Shown here in pieces: positions 1-11,400 of a stretch of DNA of 64,000 nucleotides (position 1 is its first letter; the number at the start of each line of letters is the position of its first letter). Origin of the DNA: Nannochloropsis oceanica (taxonomy: Eukaryota > Sar > Eustigmatophyceae > Eustigmatales > Monodopsidaceae); the NCBI GenBank assembly GCA_004519485.1, contig CP038126.1, positions 186,001-250,000 of the forward strand. The letters run 5' to 3'. Position numbers and translations under genes: made by a program. Below the pieces are notes generated by a model. That model made no database searches, had not been told where the DNA came from, and saw only the letters and a program-made list of their open reading frames with translations.

Positions 1-164
1 TAACTATTTTTATGAGTTAAACCCTTTTATTTCGTGTCATGGCTGGTGTTCAAAATCCCTCGTCTCTTTTCACGACCCCCTTCTTTTACTCATCGCTGCT
101 CCTCCTCCTTCTCTTCCTTTTCCTTCTTCTTCTTCTCCTCTATCTTCCCCTCCCCCTCCCGCCG
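1..164. other. Left-edge flank downstream of the Lon-like gene
   Basis: This stretch lies beyond the stop codon of the first minus-strand gene. It is dominated by TCC/TTCC pyrimidine repeats on the plus strand. The long plus-strand frames through it code almost only Ser, Leu, Phe and Pro and look like repeat artefacts. I see no gene, RNA or regulatory element here. Confidence 0.5.
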
Positions 165-2244
165 TTATCCCGTTCCCCCATCCACCACCATCATCGACAC
201 CTCCCCCTCCCTCCCTCCCTTCCTTCCCTCCACCATCTCCCTCCCATACGCACGACTACTACTCCCGTTGCCCGTCCTTCCCTCCCTCCCTCCACCTTCC
301 CTCCCCTCTTCCTCCCCTTCCTCCTCCCTAGGAAATATAAAAAGCTCTTCCAAGACGTCGAGCAGGCGCACGGTGCCCACGACCCGGAGGCCTTTCCTCA
401 TCTCCTCCGGAACCTTTTCTATCTGCCTCACATTATCCTGGAAAGTATGAGGGAGGAAGGGGATGAGATGTCAGCTTCTCGGTGAAAAAGGAACTCACAT
501 CCAAGGAAGGGAGGGAAGGAATGACGGAGGGAGGGAGAGCTTACCATCGGGAGGATGAGGAGAGAGATGTTGGCGTCTATGGCCGTCCGGACCTCGGCCT
601 CGTTCACTTGTTCGAGGGGCCACAAGACGCCTGACAGGGTAATTTCTCCCAGCACTGCTACGTCTGGAGGGAGGGAGAGAAGGAGGGAGGGTGGATTTGG
701 GTCAGTTGCGGCAAGAACGACTATCCACATAAGCACACGTGGCCATGCCTTGACACCTATATACAGCCAGTGCACTCCATATCGAGCCATTCCAGACATG
801 TGCATGGCATTTAAATTGCATTTTTTAGGTGAGTGAGAGGGGAAGGGAAGGAAGAAGGGAGAGGAAGGAAGGAGAGAGGGAGCAGGGGAGAGAAAAAGGG
901 AGGGAGGGTGTACCACATACCTGGACGAACAGCCAAGCCCGTCATGACGGCAATCAAACTCACTGCAGCAGCCGCGCCATTGATTGATACGTCCTTAGCC
1001 ACCTCCGTCTCGGGAAGGTGCACGTGCATATCCAACTGCGGCGCGGGTAGAGGTGAAGAGGAAGGAGGATCCTCCACACCAAAGGAAGAGGGAGGGAGAA
1101 TCGTACCGTTTGCACTCCTACCACCCGTCCCATACCCCGCCTTCCCTCCTCCTCCTCCTCCTCCTCCTCCTCCTCCTCCTCCCCCTTCTCCTCCTCCTTC
1201 TTCTCCATCTTGCCCCTTCCCATCCACCCCCCTCCCCCTCCACTCGGGACCCAGTCCCTTCAACGCACACAATTCCACACGTACCCGTGCCCCTCGTCCC
1301 AGCCGGGCCACAATGCTCGCCGCGTGGCGCCTCACCCACGTCCGCGCCACCAGCACCGATCCTCTCGTGCCTTCTTGCACATTCCCCGTGATGTGCCAGT
1401 CACCCCGCCCGAAGGTCGCGCAGCACTCCACCCACTGCACCTTCCCCTTCACATGGCTGCATGCCAACGACGCCGTGGTCCCCATTTTCTCCACTTTCCT
1501 GACGCAATGCTCGTACCGACTCACGTATCCGCCCCGCCCTCTCCCAGGAGGCTCCACTGCGTGCTTTAAAACCTCCACCATGTGATCGGCCTTGAGGGCC
1601 TTAACGGCGTTTCGGGCTTTCGTCGGCAGCCGTTTGAACTGCTTGATGTTCGCACTTGAGAGGACAATGTGCGTAATCCCTTGCCGGGCAGCCGCCGCCA
1701 CCTTCTCCTTGACGTTTCCGATCGGCAACAGTTCTCCCCTCAAATTAATCTCCCCCGAAATGGCCACATTAGGCCTCAGCCTCGCCCCTGTCATCATCAG
1801 CACCAAACTCGTCGCCACCGTCGCACCCGCGCTCGGCCCATTCTTCTCCGCTTCACAGCTCGGGAAATTAATGTGCACGTCCATATCCGGCCGGAGCAAA
1901 TCAATCAACAAGCCCCCGGTGCCCTCCCCCTCCCTTCCTTCTACCATCCCCATCCAACGCACCAAGTCTCGATTTTTCGCCTTGACCCACGTCAGAGCCA
2001 CCATACAGCTCTCTGCCATACTTTTCCCTATCTTCCCCGTCAGCACCAGTTCCCCCGTCCCGGGACTTGTGGCCTCGCTCTGCACCGCAAACGCCAGCCC
2101 TCCCTCTCCCGACACGGCACACCCCACCCCAATAGGGAAGCCCCCCAGACAACCACTATTTATGCTCACGGCTTGCGCATCACATATTCCCCCCCCCCCC
2201 CCCTCCTCCTCCTCCTCCTCCTCCTCCTCCTCCTCCTTCTCCAT
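165..2244 (-). CDS. Tandem Lon-type (S16) protease-domain protein, second domain degenerate
   Basis: Exons on the minus strand are 2244-921, 663-545 and 437-165, all with GT-AG borders and matching phase (571 aa from ATG 2244). Two Lon proteolytic domains follow one another. Domain 1 has the catalytic Ser motif NGPSAGATVATS (Ser near residue 138) and the Lys motif LLPIGNVKEKV (Lys near 179), spaced as in known Lon enzymes. Domain 2 keeps the fold signature (MTGLAVRP, VAVLGEITLSG, and a C-terminal VPEEMRKGL segment) but reads VSINGAAAA where GPSAG belongs and EQVNEAEV where the Lys should be, so the Ser-Lys dyad is missing. No AAA+ ATPase domain lies anywhere upstream in the window. The active domain probably cleaves peptides without its own unfoldase; the second may be structural or regulatory. 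A low-complexity Glu/Gly run follows the start, and the true N terminus may lie in the frame at 2180-2914. Confidence 0.72.
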
Positions 2245-2498
2245 GGTTGTTGTTCCTGTGGAACCCTCCTCCTCCTCCCCCTCCTCCCCATCGTCCTCCT
2301 TCTACTCTGCCTTGGCCCGACCCTTCCTCCGTCCCGCCCTCCCCTCCATCCTCCTCATTCCCATCGTCGGCCTCCCCTGCAAATGTGAAATTGTTGCTGC
2401 TGCTATTGCTGCTCCTGATGTTGTCACTGCTGCTCCTCCGCCTCCCCCATCCGCAATTCTCGGTATTACTGTTGTTGTTGTTGTTGTTGTTGTTGTTG

Positions 2499-2545
<47 letters not shown>

Positions 2546-2914
2546 GCTGCCGCTGGTCGCACGCTTCAAGGGTGAAGGACACGAGGAGGAAGACGAAGAT
2601 GGGGAAGAGGAGGAGGACACAGAGGTGGAAAGCAGGGGTAGTCCCTCGCCCTCCCCACCGATCTCATCACGCCAGGCACCCGGGGCTCGCTTTTTCATCT
2701 TTTGCCGCTCTTGCTGCTGCTGCTGCTCTTCTTCCACCTCCGCTCGTTGCCGTAAGCAGCGGCTGTCTACCCTGCCGCTGCTGTTGCCGCTGTTGCTCGT
2801 GGTGCTGCTGCTCCTCGTCCTTCTCCTATCGCGGCTATCGGTGTCAGCATTGCCACTACATGCGCCACCACCGCTGCTGTCGTCACAGCCGACGGACAAG
2901 CCACGTTTGGGCAT
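2180..2914 (-). CDS. Possible N-terminal low-complexity part of the Lon-like gene
   Basis: An ATG-initiated frame of 244 codons runs toward the Lon-like gene and overlaps its first 65 bases in another frame. It codes a basic/serine-rich start (MPKRGLSVGC), then Ser, Asn, Gln and Gly runs, and has no recognisable domain. The two frames meet exactly at a 15-C homopolymer (2189-2203; poly-G in the sense strand). A one-base length difference in that run, from sequencing or real polymorphism, would let the frames be read together. Whether it is translated is unknown; the composition could also reflect repeat DNA only. Confidence 0.3.
2189..2203. repeat. 15-base C homopolymer
   Basis: Fifteen consecutive C on the plus strand, directly followed by a CCT/TCC repeat. 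It sits where two coding-like minus-strand frames change phase, so its exact length matters for the gene model. Confidence 0.9.
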
Positions 2915-4020
2915 GATGGTTATGCTTGGTGATTGCTGCTGCCGCTGCTACTGTTGTTGCTTCTGCTAACTCTACTGCTGCTCCTGGCACACTGCTCTTG
3001 GTCTTGCTGCGTGTATGATGCAGGAGGGAGTCGATTGCTATTTCTGCGACCTTTGTTTGGAAGGAGTGAAGGAAGGGAGGGAGGAAGAGATGAGATTCTC
3101 AGAAAAAAATGTTGCGCTCCCCAGACAGGGCAAAAAGAGCCCCACCCAGCAAGGAAATTCAGGAGAGAATCTATGCATGCGGGAAGGGTGTTTAGAATTT
3201 GTGCCTTATGTGTCGTCGGGTGGGGGTCGAAGAGAGCGATAGGGAGCGTGACGGCAAGCTGAGCATGGGGGGTGGCTTGTTGACGTTGCTAAAAACTGAC
3301 GCTGGTGCCCTTCCTAGACCCACCGAGCCCTCTCGCCCCGTCAGTGGGTCACACACTATGGGGGTTGTGGGTGTATAAGACGGGAGGTGTTGGGAATACG
3401 ACGTTGAGGTCGTGGGGGCGAGAATAGCATTGATAAATGACAGCTTCAATGACCCAGACGGGGGGAGACACGGAGCGGAGGGGAGCGGAGTTGAGGGCTA
3501 CGGCCCTTTATCTCGGTGCAAGGAATCATGGTTCTGGGCTCATGCATGAGGTTCTGCAGCCTGGTCCTCCGTGTGTGCTGGATACATGGCTTCGTGTGCA
3601 TGTGCAGCTTTTTGGTGGTGGTAGGCTAAAATCTGGGTTGTTGAGGTACCATGCCGGGGCCTTCGCCAATGTACCATGCCGGGGCCTTCGCCAAGTCAAG
3701 TCGCGAGCGGCGCAACTTGCGAATAATGGTAGGCCATAATTAAGGATAATGAATATGTCTTAAGCCCAGCCAAAGAGCTGGTACTGCATCCTGTGAAGTT
3801 CCCCGCGAGAGAAGTTTCTGCCATCTTAAAGTAAGTCCTGGGCTTTCCTTCGTACAACAAGCATTCGAGGACCAATTCTCGACAAACCTCTCATACACTT
3901 TTTCACAGGTAATCCAAAGTTCAAAGCCCTGCAGCCACTGCGGATAAACTAACCTGCCTTGGCCTGCGCCCAAGTGAACAAGAACCTCCCCCTATAACAT
4001 AAACTCAGCCCGGGGCACGC
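2915..4020. other. Intergenic region between Lon-like and ALDH genes
   Basis: About 1.1 kb between divergent genes. The left 100 bases are CTG/TTG repeats. The rest has mixed composition with only short open frames and no recognised protein. The only ordered element noticed is a 25-base direct tandem duplication at 3646-3695. The promoters of both flanking genes must lie here, but I cannot point to a specific motif. Confidence 0.5.
3646..3695. repeat. 25-bp tandem duplication
   Basis: Two adjacent 25-base copies (3646-3670 and 3671-3695), each beginning GTACCATGCCGGGGCCTTCG and differing only at the last base. They lie 326 bp upstream of the proposed ALDH start, where a duplicated binding site could matter, but no function is shown. 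Confidence 0.85.
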
Positions 4021-5852
4021 ATGAGCTCCTTGGCCTCGTCATCGAACCTTCTACTCCTCCCTCACCGGCTTCATCGATTAATAGCACCATGGTATAAAAA
4101 CGATCGCCATCGCCTCCTCTCCCCATCCTCCTCCTCCTCCTTTTCCTCCTCCTCCTCTTTTTCTTCATCTTCTTCTTCCTCATCTCCTCGTCCAAGCGTG
4201 CAGCGTCATGGTCTTTGGGTCAATAATGAGGACCGCCCAGCCTTAAATGGGTTGACACACACCCTGCAGAGCCCCGCGACCCGCCAGGAACTGGGTCATG
4301 TTGTCGATATTGCCGAGGGTGCGTCCGTTTTCAATACTCTACCTCGCTTTGTATTTTTGGATATTTTCTCTGTTTGTTAATTATTTCTCCCTCTTATGCT
4401 GTTGTCATGTCTCATGTCTTCCATTCCCCCCTTCCATCAGCCCAAGACATCGACCTTGCCGTCGCTGCCGCTGAAGCGAGCTTTCTGTCCGGCACTTGGT
4501 CTCGACATACAGACGCGCGCGGTCGGAGCCAAGTCCTCCTTAGAATGGCCCAGGGGCTACAGAAACGCTTACCAGAGCTCGCTCGCTTGGAGAGCCTGCA
4601 AACAGGGCGACCTTTGAGGGAGATGGAAGCACAGCTCATGCGGTTGCCGGAATGGTTTGAATATTTCGCCGCGCTGATCCGAACCGAAGAAGGCGGCCTT
4701 CCTGTCTTTCCTGGCTCGTATATAAACTACGTTCAACGTATTCCTCTTGGCATCTGTGCCCTTCTCACCCCATGGAACCATCCCTTGTTAATAGCCGTCA
4801 AAAAGCTCGCGCCTGCCCTTGCTGCCGGGAACAGCGTGGTCCTAAAGCCTCCAGAACTTGCTCCACTGGCCGTTTTAGCCCTGGGAGAGATAGGTAAAGA
4901 GGCAGGCTTGCCTTCCGGAGTTCTTAATATAACCCCAGGACAAGGGAAAGTCGCAGGGAGGGCTCTTGCCGCCCATCCGCGTGTGAGGAAAGTGGATTTG
5001 ACCGGTGGAACGGCGACGGGGCGCATGACTGCGTGCGTGGCGGGGAAGAATCTCGCCAGTGTGGTTGCGGAGCTTGGAGGGAAGGCACCGATGCTTGTAT
5101 TTGGTGATGTGGATGTGAAGGACGCCGTGGCTATGTGTGCGTTTGCGGCATTTGTCGCGTCGGGGCAGACATGCGTGTCGGGGAGTCGCTTATTGGTTCA
5201 CGAGTCGATTTATGAAGATTTTTCGAAGAGGTTTGTCGCCAAAGCGCAGGGTTTGAAATTAGGCGATCCGCTGGAGAGGAGCACGGATATGGGCCCCTTG
5301 ATTTCACAGATGCAGTGGGAGAGAGTGCATGGTTTTGTGTCTCGCGCACAGGAGGAAGGGGCAAAGGTTCTCTGCGGGGGAGGAAAGCCTTCCTTGACAT
5401 CAAGAGGAGGGGGGCCTTCCCTCGCTCCGTACCTAGCGGAAGGTTTCTTCTATTCGCCTACTGTGATAAGCAACGTGCACCCAGGGATGGAGATCATGCA
5501 AGAAGAAGTGTTCGGTCCTGTTGTATGTCTCTTGCCCTTCAAGGATGAGGCGCACGCGTTAGAACTTGCCAACAATTCGGTCTATGGCTTGGGCGCGAGC
5601 GTCCATACCCGGTGCAGTAAGAGAGGGCACCGTGTCGCTTCGCAGTTGCAGGCGGGGATAGTTTGGATCAACGACCACCATCGCAATTCGCCCTCATCGC
5701 CCTGGGGCGGGGTTACGGCAGCGAGTGGGTTGGGAAGGGAGAATGGGAGGGAGGGACTGCGGGAGTACACGCAGGAGAAGAGCGTGGTTGTCGGGTATGG
5801 CGAAGAGAGGTTCGATTGGTTCTCGAAAAATAAGGGGTTAAGGTATGGCTAA
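4021..5852 (+). CDS. NAD(P)-dependent aldehyde dehydrogenase, probably organelle-targeted
   Basis: Exons 4021-4318 and 4441-5852 join in phase to give 569 aa. It oxidises an aldehyde to its acid with NAD(P); the substrate cannot be read from sequence, though it most resembles the betaine/aminoaldehyde branch. Family marks are in order: the early ALDH strand (GLWVNNEDRPAL), TPWNHP and NSVVLKPPE of the cofactor site, ELGGKAP with the general base Glu near residue 310, GQTCVSGSR with the nucleophile Cys near 344, and EEVFGPVV. The intron interrupts the segment VVDIAEA-QDIDLA and its removal restores normal family spacing. The N terminus (MSSLASSSNLLLLPHRLHR, then a Ser run) is basic, serine-rich and lacks acidic residues, as expected of a mitochondrial presequence. 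Start at 4021 is the first ATG compatible with that leader. Confidence 0.88.
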
Positions 5853-6081
5853 GAGGGGGGTAAGAAGGGCTAACCTGAGCAAAGATTGAGGATAATGCGG
5901 ATCAATAGAGAAGAACGAGAAGAGTGATGACGGGAAAAAGAACATCACAGCTAAATCACGCAAGGAATTATATATAAGTATATCTCTTCCTCCATGAGTC
6001 CTTGGGCAAAGTATGAAATCTTCGAATCATGAGCAATGACGACGTCTTGTGATCCAGTTCTTTTCTTAATTCAAATCGTCA

Positions 6082-8158
6082 TCATTCTCTTCGTTGCCAC
6101 CAGAGTATAACTGCCACCATCAGCAATAGCAGCCCTGATCCCACCATACCTAATGTCAGGAGAGTAGCCTTTGAGAGAGTGGAGGGAGAAGAGCGCAAGG
6201 CTTTCCTTTTAGTAGTGGCTGTGTTTGTAGCCGTTGCTCTTGTAGTCGTTGTCATTGTTGCGGCTGCCGTCGGTCTCTTTCTTACCACTGGTGCTGCTAC
6301 TGGTGCTGCTGGTACTGCTGCTGCTTTGGCTGCTGGCTTCGCTGCCGTTGTCTTGTCCGCATCCAAGTTATTATTTACCCGCAAGAGCACTGACGGTGCC
6401 AAGGCAGGCGCTTGTTGTTCGAGGACTAGCAGTCTAAAGGGCGAGGAAGAGAAGGAGGAGGAAGTAGAAGAGACCCCACCTACCGGTACCGCCACTGCTC
6501 CTGCTTTTTCTCCTTCCGCTTTCGCCATTATATTTCGTAACCGAATCCATGCTTCTTCCTGCCCTTCCTTCCCCCCTTCCTTTAGAGAGCCAGGCGAGAC
6601 GTAATCAACCAGCGGGACCGTCGAGGACGAGGAGAAGGAGGAGGAGGGGGGAGAAGACAGCAACACCCGCCGTGGGAACTGTACCATTCCGCCACTCCAC
6701 CCATCGCTCCCTCCCTCTTTCCCCCCCCCCCCTACTCCCTCCTCCCACATTATCTCCACTCTCTCGAGAAGCGTACGTGCGTAATCGTTTTTAAGTGCAT
6801 GTACAACGGCGGGCATTCCTTCATTGTCGTGGAGGCAGGCGATACAGACAACTGTTCCAGTCACCGTAATCTGGATAGGTCGGAGATTCTCTGATTGTGC
6901 TGCTGCTATAACTGCTGCTTGTTCCTCCTCATCATCTTCGTCTTCGCTGTCGAAGAGGGTATAGAAATCCAGGCGTCGACCCAAGGAGGATGAGAGGGAG
7001 GAGGAGGGGGATGAGGTGGAGGACGACGGAGAAGGAGGGATGAGTGATCCTCCTGCTTCTTCCTTGTCCGGTGCTCCACCCTTGCATGAAGCAGAAGCAG
7101 CAGCATCGGCAGTGGCCACAGTAGGAGGAGGGAGAGGGATAGAAGGAAAAGCAAGCGCCTTCCGAAAGCGCTTTCCTTCCGCTTGCGCCGCCTTCCACAA
7201 GCCCCGAAAGAATGTCTCCCTCCCTTCCTTCCTCCTCCCTTCCCTCCTGCTCCCTTCCGAGTCTTCCTCCTTTTTCTCCCCCTCCTCCTCCTCCTCCTCA
7301 AAAAAGGGAACATTTAAAACAACTTTAAAATTGACGTTAAGGAAAGAATGCCATATGACCAACGGGTACTTTATCCCTCCTCCTCCTTCTCCTCCTATTC
7401 CTCGTCCTTCTTGGTATAGAACTATGGCTGCGCCTACCTCCCCTTTGGATGGACCAACTCGACAAGTCAATTGACTGGATTGGGTGCACATGTGTAGCCA
7501 TGTTAGTTCTCGAGATGAACAAGTGAGAGGAGGGGTAGTGGAGGAGGAGCAGGAGGAGGAGCAGGAGCTAGAGGAAGGGTTGGGCCAAAGACGCTGCAGG
7601 ACGTCGATGGCCTGTTTGCCTCCATCAGATGAGACGGCATAGAGACCGCAGATACTAAGGCCGGCGATTATATGTCGGTTTAACTGTAGCGTGTCGTGTG
7701 TGTGTGCGTGTCGCGAATCCGTTGGTCAGAATGCTTTCCTTTTAGATCTCATATCGAACACCTACCTGTATTGCGATACATATATGCAATTTATGCCTGT
7801 GATTGGCATACATCTGTCTATCCTCTCTTTTCTCCTCTTTCCCTCCCATCCTCCCTCCTTCCCTCTTTCCCTCCCTCTTCACCCGCTTCACATGCGCCTC
7901 CACTGTCTGTCGGGACACATCCGCGAGACTCCGCCAAGCCACTCCCTCCTCCTTCTGATCCTCTTGCTCTCCTTGCTTCTCGTTTTTGATCCTCTTCTTC
8001 CCCTGAGGTAAAGGCAAGGCAACAGCAAGTGTTAAAAAGTCACGGCTACCATCTGGGAGCTGCCGCCCTAAGAGAGCTCCGACCTCCACTGGCTTGCGCT
8101 GAGCGATTGTACGCAATAGCCGCGTCTTGAACCCCTCATCAATGACGACCGTACGCAT
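6082..8158 (-). CDS. ODR4: ODR4-like tail-anchored membrane protein
   Basis: Exons 8158-7883 and 7683-6082 join in phase 0 (625 aa). The opening (MRTVVIDEGFKTRLL, then KPVEVGALLGRQLPDGSRDF) and the segment spanning the splice site (VEAHVKR-LNRHIIAGLSICGLY) follow the order of animal ODR-4, as does the later stretch WHSFLNVNFKVVLNVPF. The protein ends in one hydrophobic helix (LTLGMVGSGLLLLMVAVILW) followed by WQRRE, a tail anchor like that of ODR4. In animals ODR4 works in the ER in folding or delivery of membrane receptors and in UFM1-linked proteolysis as a partner of UfSP2. The middle carries long acidic, Ser and Ala-rich insertions. An upstream start (8188) is possible, but 8158 fits the family start best. 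Confidence 0.75.
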
Positions 8159-8441
8159 CGATTGCTGCCTTATTACATTCACAAACATATGTGTATAGAG
8201 AGTTTGAGTGTGGGGGTTGTGGCGGTGTGAAGGAGCATTGAAGATGACGACCATGACTATTCGTCGTTGGCGAGGAGGGGATGGGGAGGTTTGCAGCGTA
8301 ACCAAAGGGATGCAAATATTACCTTTAAAATGAATGCTTAAAAATGGATGCGAAATGCAAATAATTTACCTTCTATTTCGCATCTATATTTGTTTAATTT
8401 CTACTCATTTACGCCTATCCCTATGTACAAACAAATCATTC

Positions 8442-11400
8442 TCACGCCACTGCCCCTTTCTTGTCCGTCTCCCCTTCCTTACCATTCCCTCCTCCTTTCC
8501 AAAGCGGCAGACGCTTCACCCGACTCCCTGCCCACAACCAAGCCAGATACGTCTTAATCCTTGCCTCGCACCTTACATACTCCCACCAAGCCCATACCTT
8601 TTTCCCCCACCCCGCCCGCCCTCCCTCCCTCGCTCCTGCCTTCAGCTCTTCTCGCAACAACGCCTTGACGGCTTCTTCTGCAGTGACTAGCGAGCTGTTC
8701 ACAGGGGCGCCTAGCTCTCTATCTATATGTCTTAAACAGTCGTTCATCTTCAACAAGAGCAACATCTCACGTGGAACCGAGTTCAAAATCTCGACGATCT
8801 CGAAATAGTACCGCTGGGCGTAGCTCCTTATCAATGTCTTGTCTTCCTGGGAACTTGGGGCTCGGAGGGAACCTAGATCAGGGCTGGTGATGTCGTCCCA
8901 GGAACGGGAGGTAAGGATGGCGGCCAGCAGAGAGTACATCTCGCCTGTAGGTGAAGGGGAAAAAAAGATACATGAAAAACCGGAACATGTGTATACTTAT
9001 ATCGATTCATTGATGGTAAAATAGCCCAGCAAAATTACACTTGTATCCATCTGATCAACAGTTGAGAGGGCAATCAACCAACCGACCATCACTCTCCCCT
9101 TCTTCCCTCCAATCCCTTCCTCCCTCACCTGCATTGAGCTTCTGGCAGTAGAACTTGACACCCGCCATGTCCTTCAAGACCAGGGCTTTCCACAAGGAAG
9201 CGTAATCAACCCGTAGTTGGTCCGGGAGCTCTTTATATAATCCGTGGTCCAGTAAAACGAGAAGGGGCTTGTAAGGATCACCCTTGTGCCCCCCCCTGAT
9301 CAGAACATTCGCCGGGTGAGGATCGCAGTGTGCGAAACCAGAGGAGAAAACCTAGAGAGGTGAATGCATTAAAAATGCACGGATGAGTGGATCATGAGTG
9401 AATGAATGGATAAATGGATAAATTATGACTGCAAAAAAAAACAAAGGAGAGGATAAGAGTATACATGGGAGGTAAGAGTTTCGATGTCGAGGTAGAAGAA
9501 GAGGGAGGGGGAAAGGGGCCAGGAGGGGAAGGGGGGGAGGGAGGATAACAAGGATATGCACCTGCTCGCAGAAGACAGAGGAGATGAGCCGCGCGACTCT
9601 GTCCAAGGGCAGGCCCATATTCTTCATGGCTGTCACGTCCGTTGCACACACACCCTCTTCGAAGGCCATGGTTAGGACGCGAGGTTTCGTTTGCTCCCAG
9701 ACAACGGCGGGGATCTAGGAGGGATAGAAGGGATGGAGGGGGTGCGGGTGGGAGAAAATATTTAAAAGGGGGGGGGGAGACGGGCAAGAAAATGTGCAAA
9801 AAGGAGTATTGAACGCTGAAAAACGGAGGAGGGGAGGGAGGGCAGGGGGGAGGGAGGGAAGGAAAGAGGGGAGAACATAAGGCGTACCACGACATCATTC
9901 CGGTGTTTCTTGAAAAAGGCATCGGCGCGCTCGGCGTTCATGGCTTCGTTGACGAAGTCCAATTCCTTGGGAAGTTGCGGGGCAAGCTCGTCGGCGATCC
10001 ACTTGTAACTGTCATGAGGTGGACGATTTGTATTTCCTTATTTTTTTCCCGTCTTTTTTTACGAATTTCTTTTCATTTTTTTTTTGTTTATATATTAAGT
10101 AACTCATAATGCGATGGACTTAGATGAGTATATGACCAAATATATGTACATAGATATAACGAATAAATATCATTAAAAATAAACATTTAATGAGTTACTC
10201 ATATCAACATCTAATAAAGATCAAATAATTACCTGAATTCAGGAAATGCTTTCGCGACTGCATTTACAAAAAACGAGACAGCTGCCACGTCGCCTCGGCT
10301 CAGTTCCCTGAGACCCCGATGCTGCACCTTCACTGCCAACTTCCTCCCGGCCGCGTCCGTGGCGATATGGACCTGTAGAAATAGAAATGAAGGATTTTAT
10401 TCATTTTTAACTAAATATATTTATTATATATTCATTGATATATTTGTTTATTTCATTTAATTTTAAAAAAAACTATGCTACGCTGTGGGGAGGAAGGGGA
10501 GGGAGGACAGGAAAGAGGGAAGGGATGCATCTGCGCGGGGGAAGAGGAGACAAAGAAATATGGACCCTTTATCCCTCTCTTCCTTCCTCCCTTGTTCCTC
10601 ACCTGCGCGAGGGAAGCAGAGGCAATCGGCACAGGATCGAACGAGCTCCAAAGCTCTGCGGGCGTCTTTCCTAGTTCCTCCTTGATCACCGCACACACAT
10701 CTTCGTAAGAAGACACAGGGGCGCGATTCAGGAGGACCTTAAGTGTGTCGGTGACCTCCCGAGGAAGGAGATAGTCGAGGTTGGACAGATGCTGCCCAAT
10801 TTTGATGTCTGAGGGAGGAAAGGGAGAGGACAGGAGAAGGAGGGCATGTGAAAAAGATTTGTCATACTATCCAAAACAATTAGGGGAGGCATTGTCAATG
10901 TTTACACCCTCCCTCCCTCCCTCTCTCCCTCCCAACTTACAGCAACCCAGATTGAGCTGGCAAAGCTCCAACAGCCTGTCCGCGACTCGCTGGTGCACCC
11001 TCCCTTTCTGACTTAGTCCCTTGGCGTGCTCCTCGACTTTACTCAATCGAGCTGCAGCTGCCAACAGCCTCTCCCTCGCTTCCTTCGCCTCCCTCTCCAA
11101 CTTCCCCACCAGCACCTGTTTCTTCTTCCGTGCAACCGCTGCAGCACTGCCGGTGCTCCTCTTCATCCACCTCCACCATCCTCCACCCTGTTCTTGCTCC
11201 CGGCTTTCCTCTCTCCCTCTTTGGCCCTCCTCTTGCTCCTGTAATTTCCTCAGCGACCAGCTCACTTCCTCGTACGCATTCTGAGACTCCCTCATTTCCC
11301 TCTCCGCTTCCAGCAACGCCACTTCCGCTGCTGCTGCTGCCGCTGCGATTGCTACTCCCCCTCCTCTTCCTCCTGCTTTTGTGCTTGCAGTCGGGTCCCA

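Noticed and set aside
1592-2575. Long plus-strand frame opposite the Lon-like gene
   Set aside because: It ends in Val and Ala runs from GTT/GCT repeats and is antisense to a clearly homologous gene.
2247-2969. Plus-strand poly-Leu/Pro frame
   Set aside because: Codes repeat products only (TCC, CTG); no initiation context or domain.
7016-7474. Plus-strand frame antisense to ODR4
   Set aside because: Overlaps a recognised conserved gene and is composed of Ser/Pro simple sequence.
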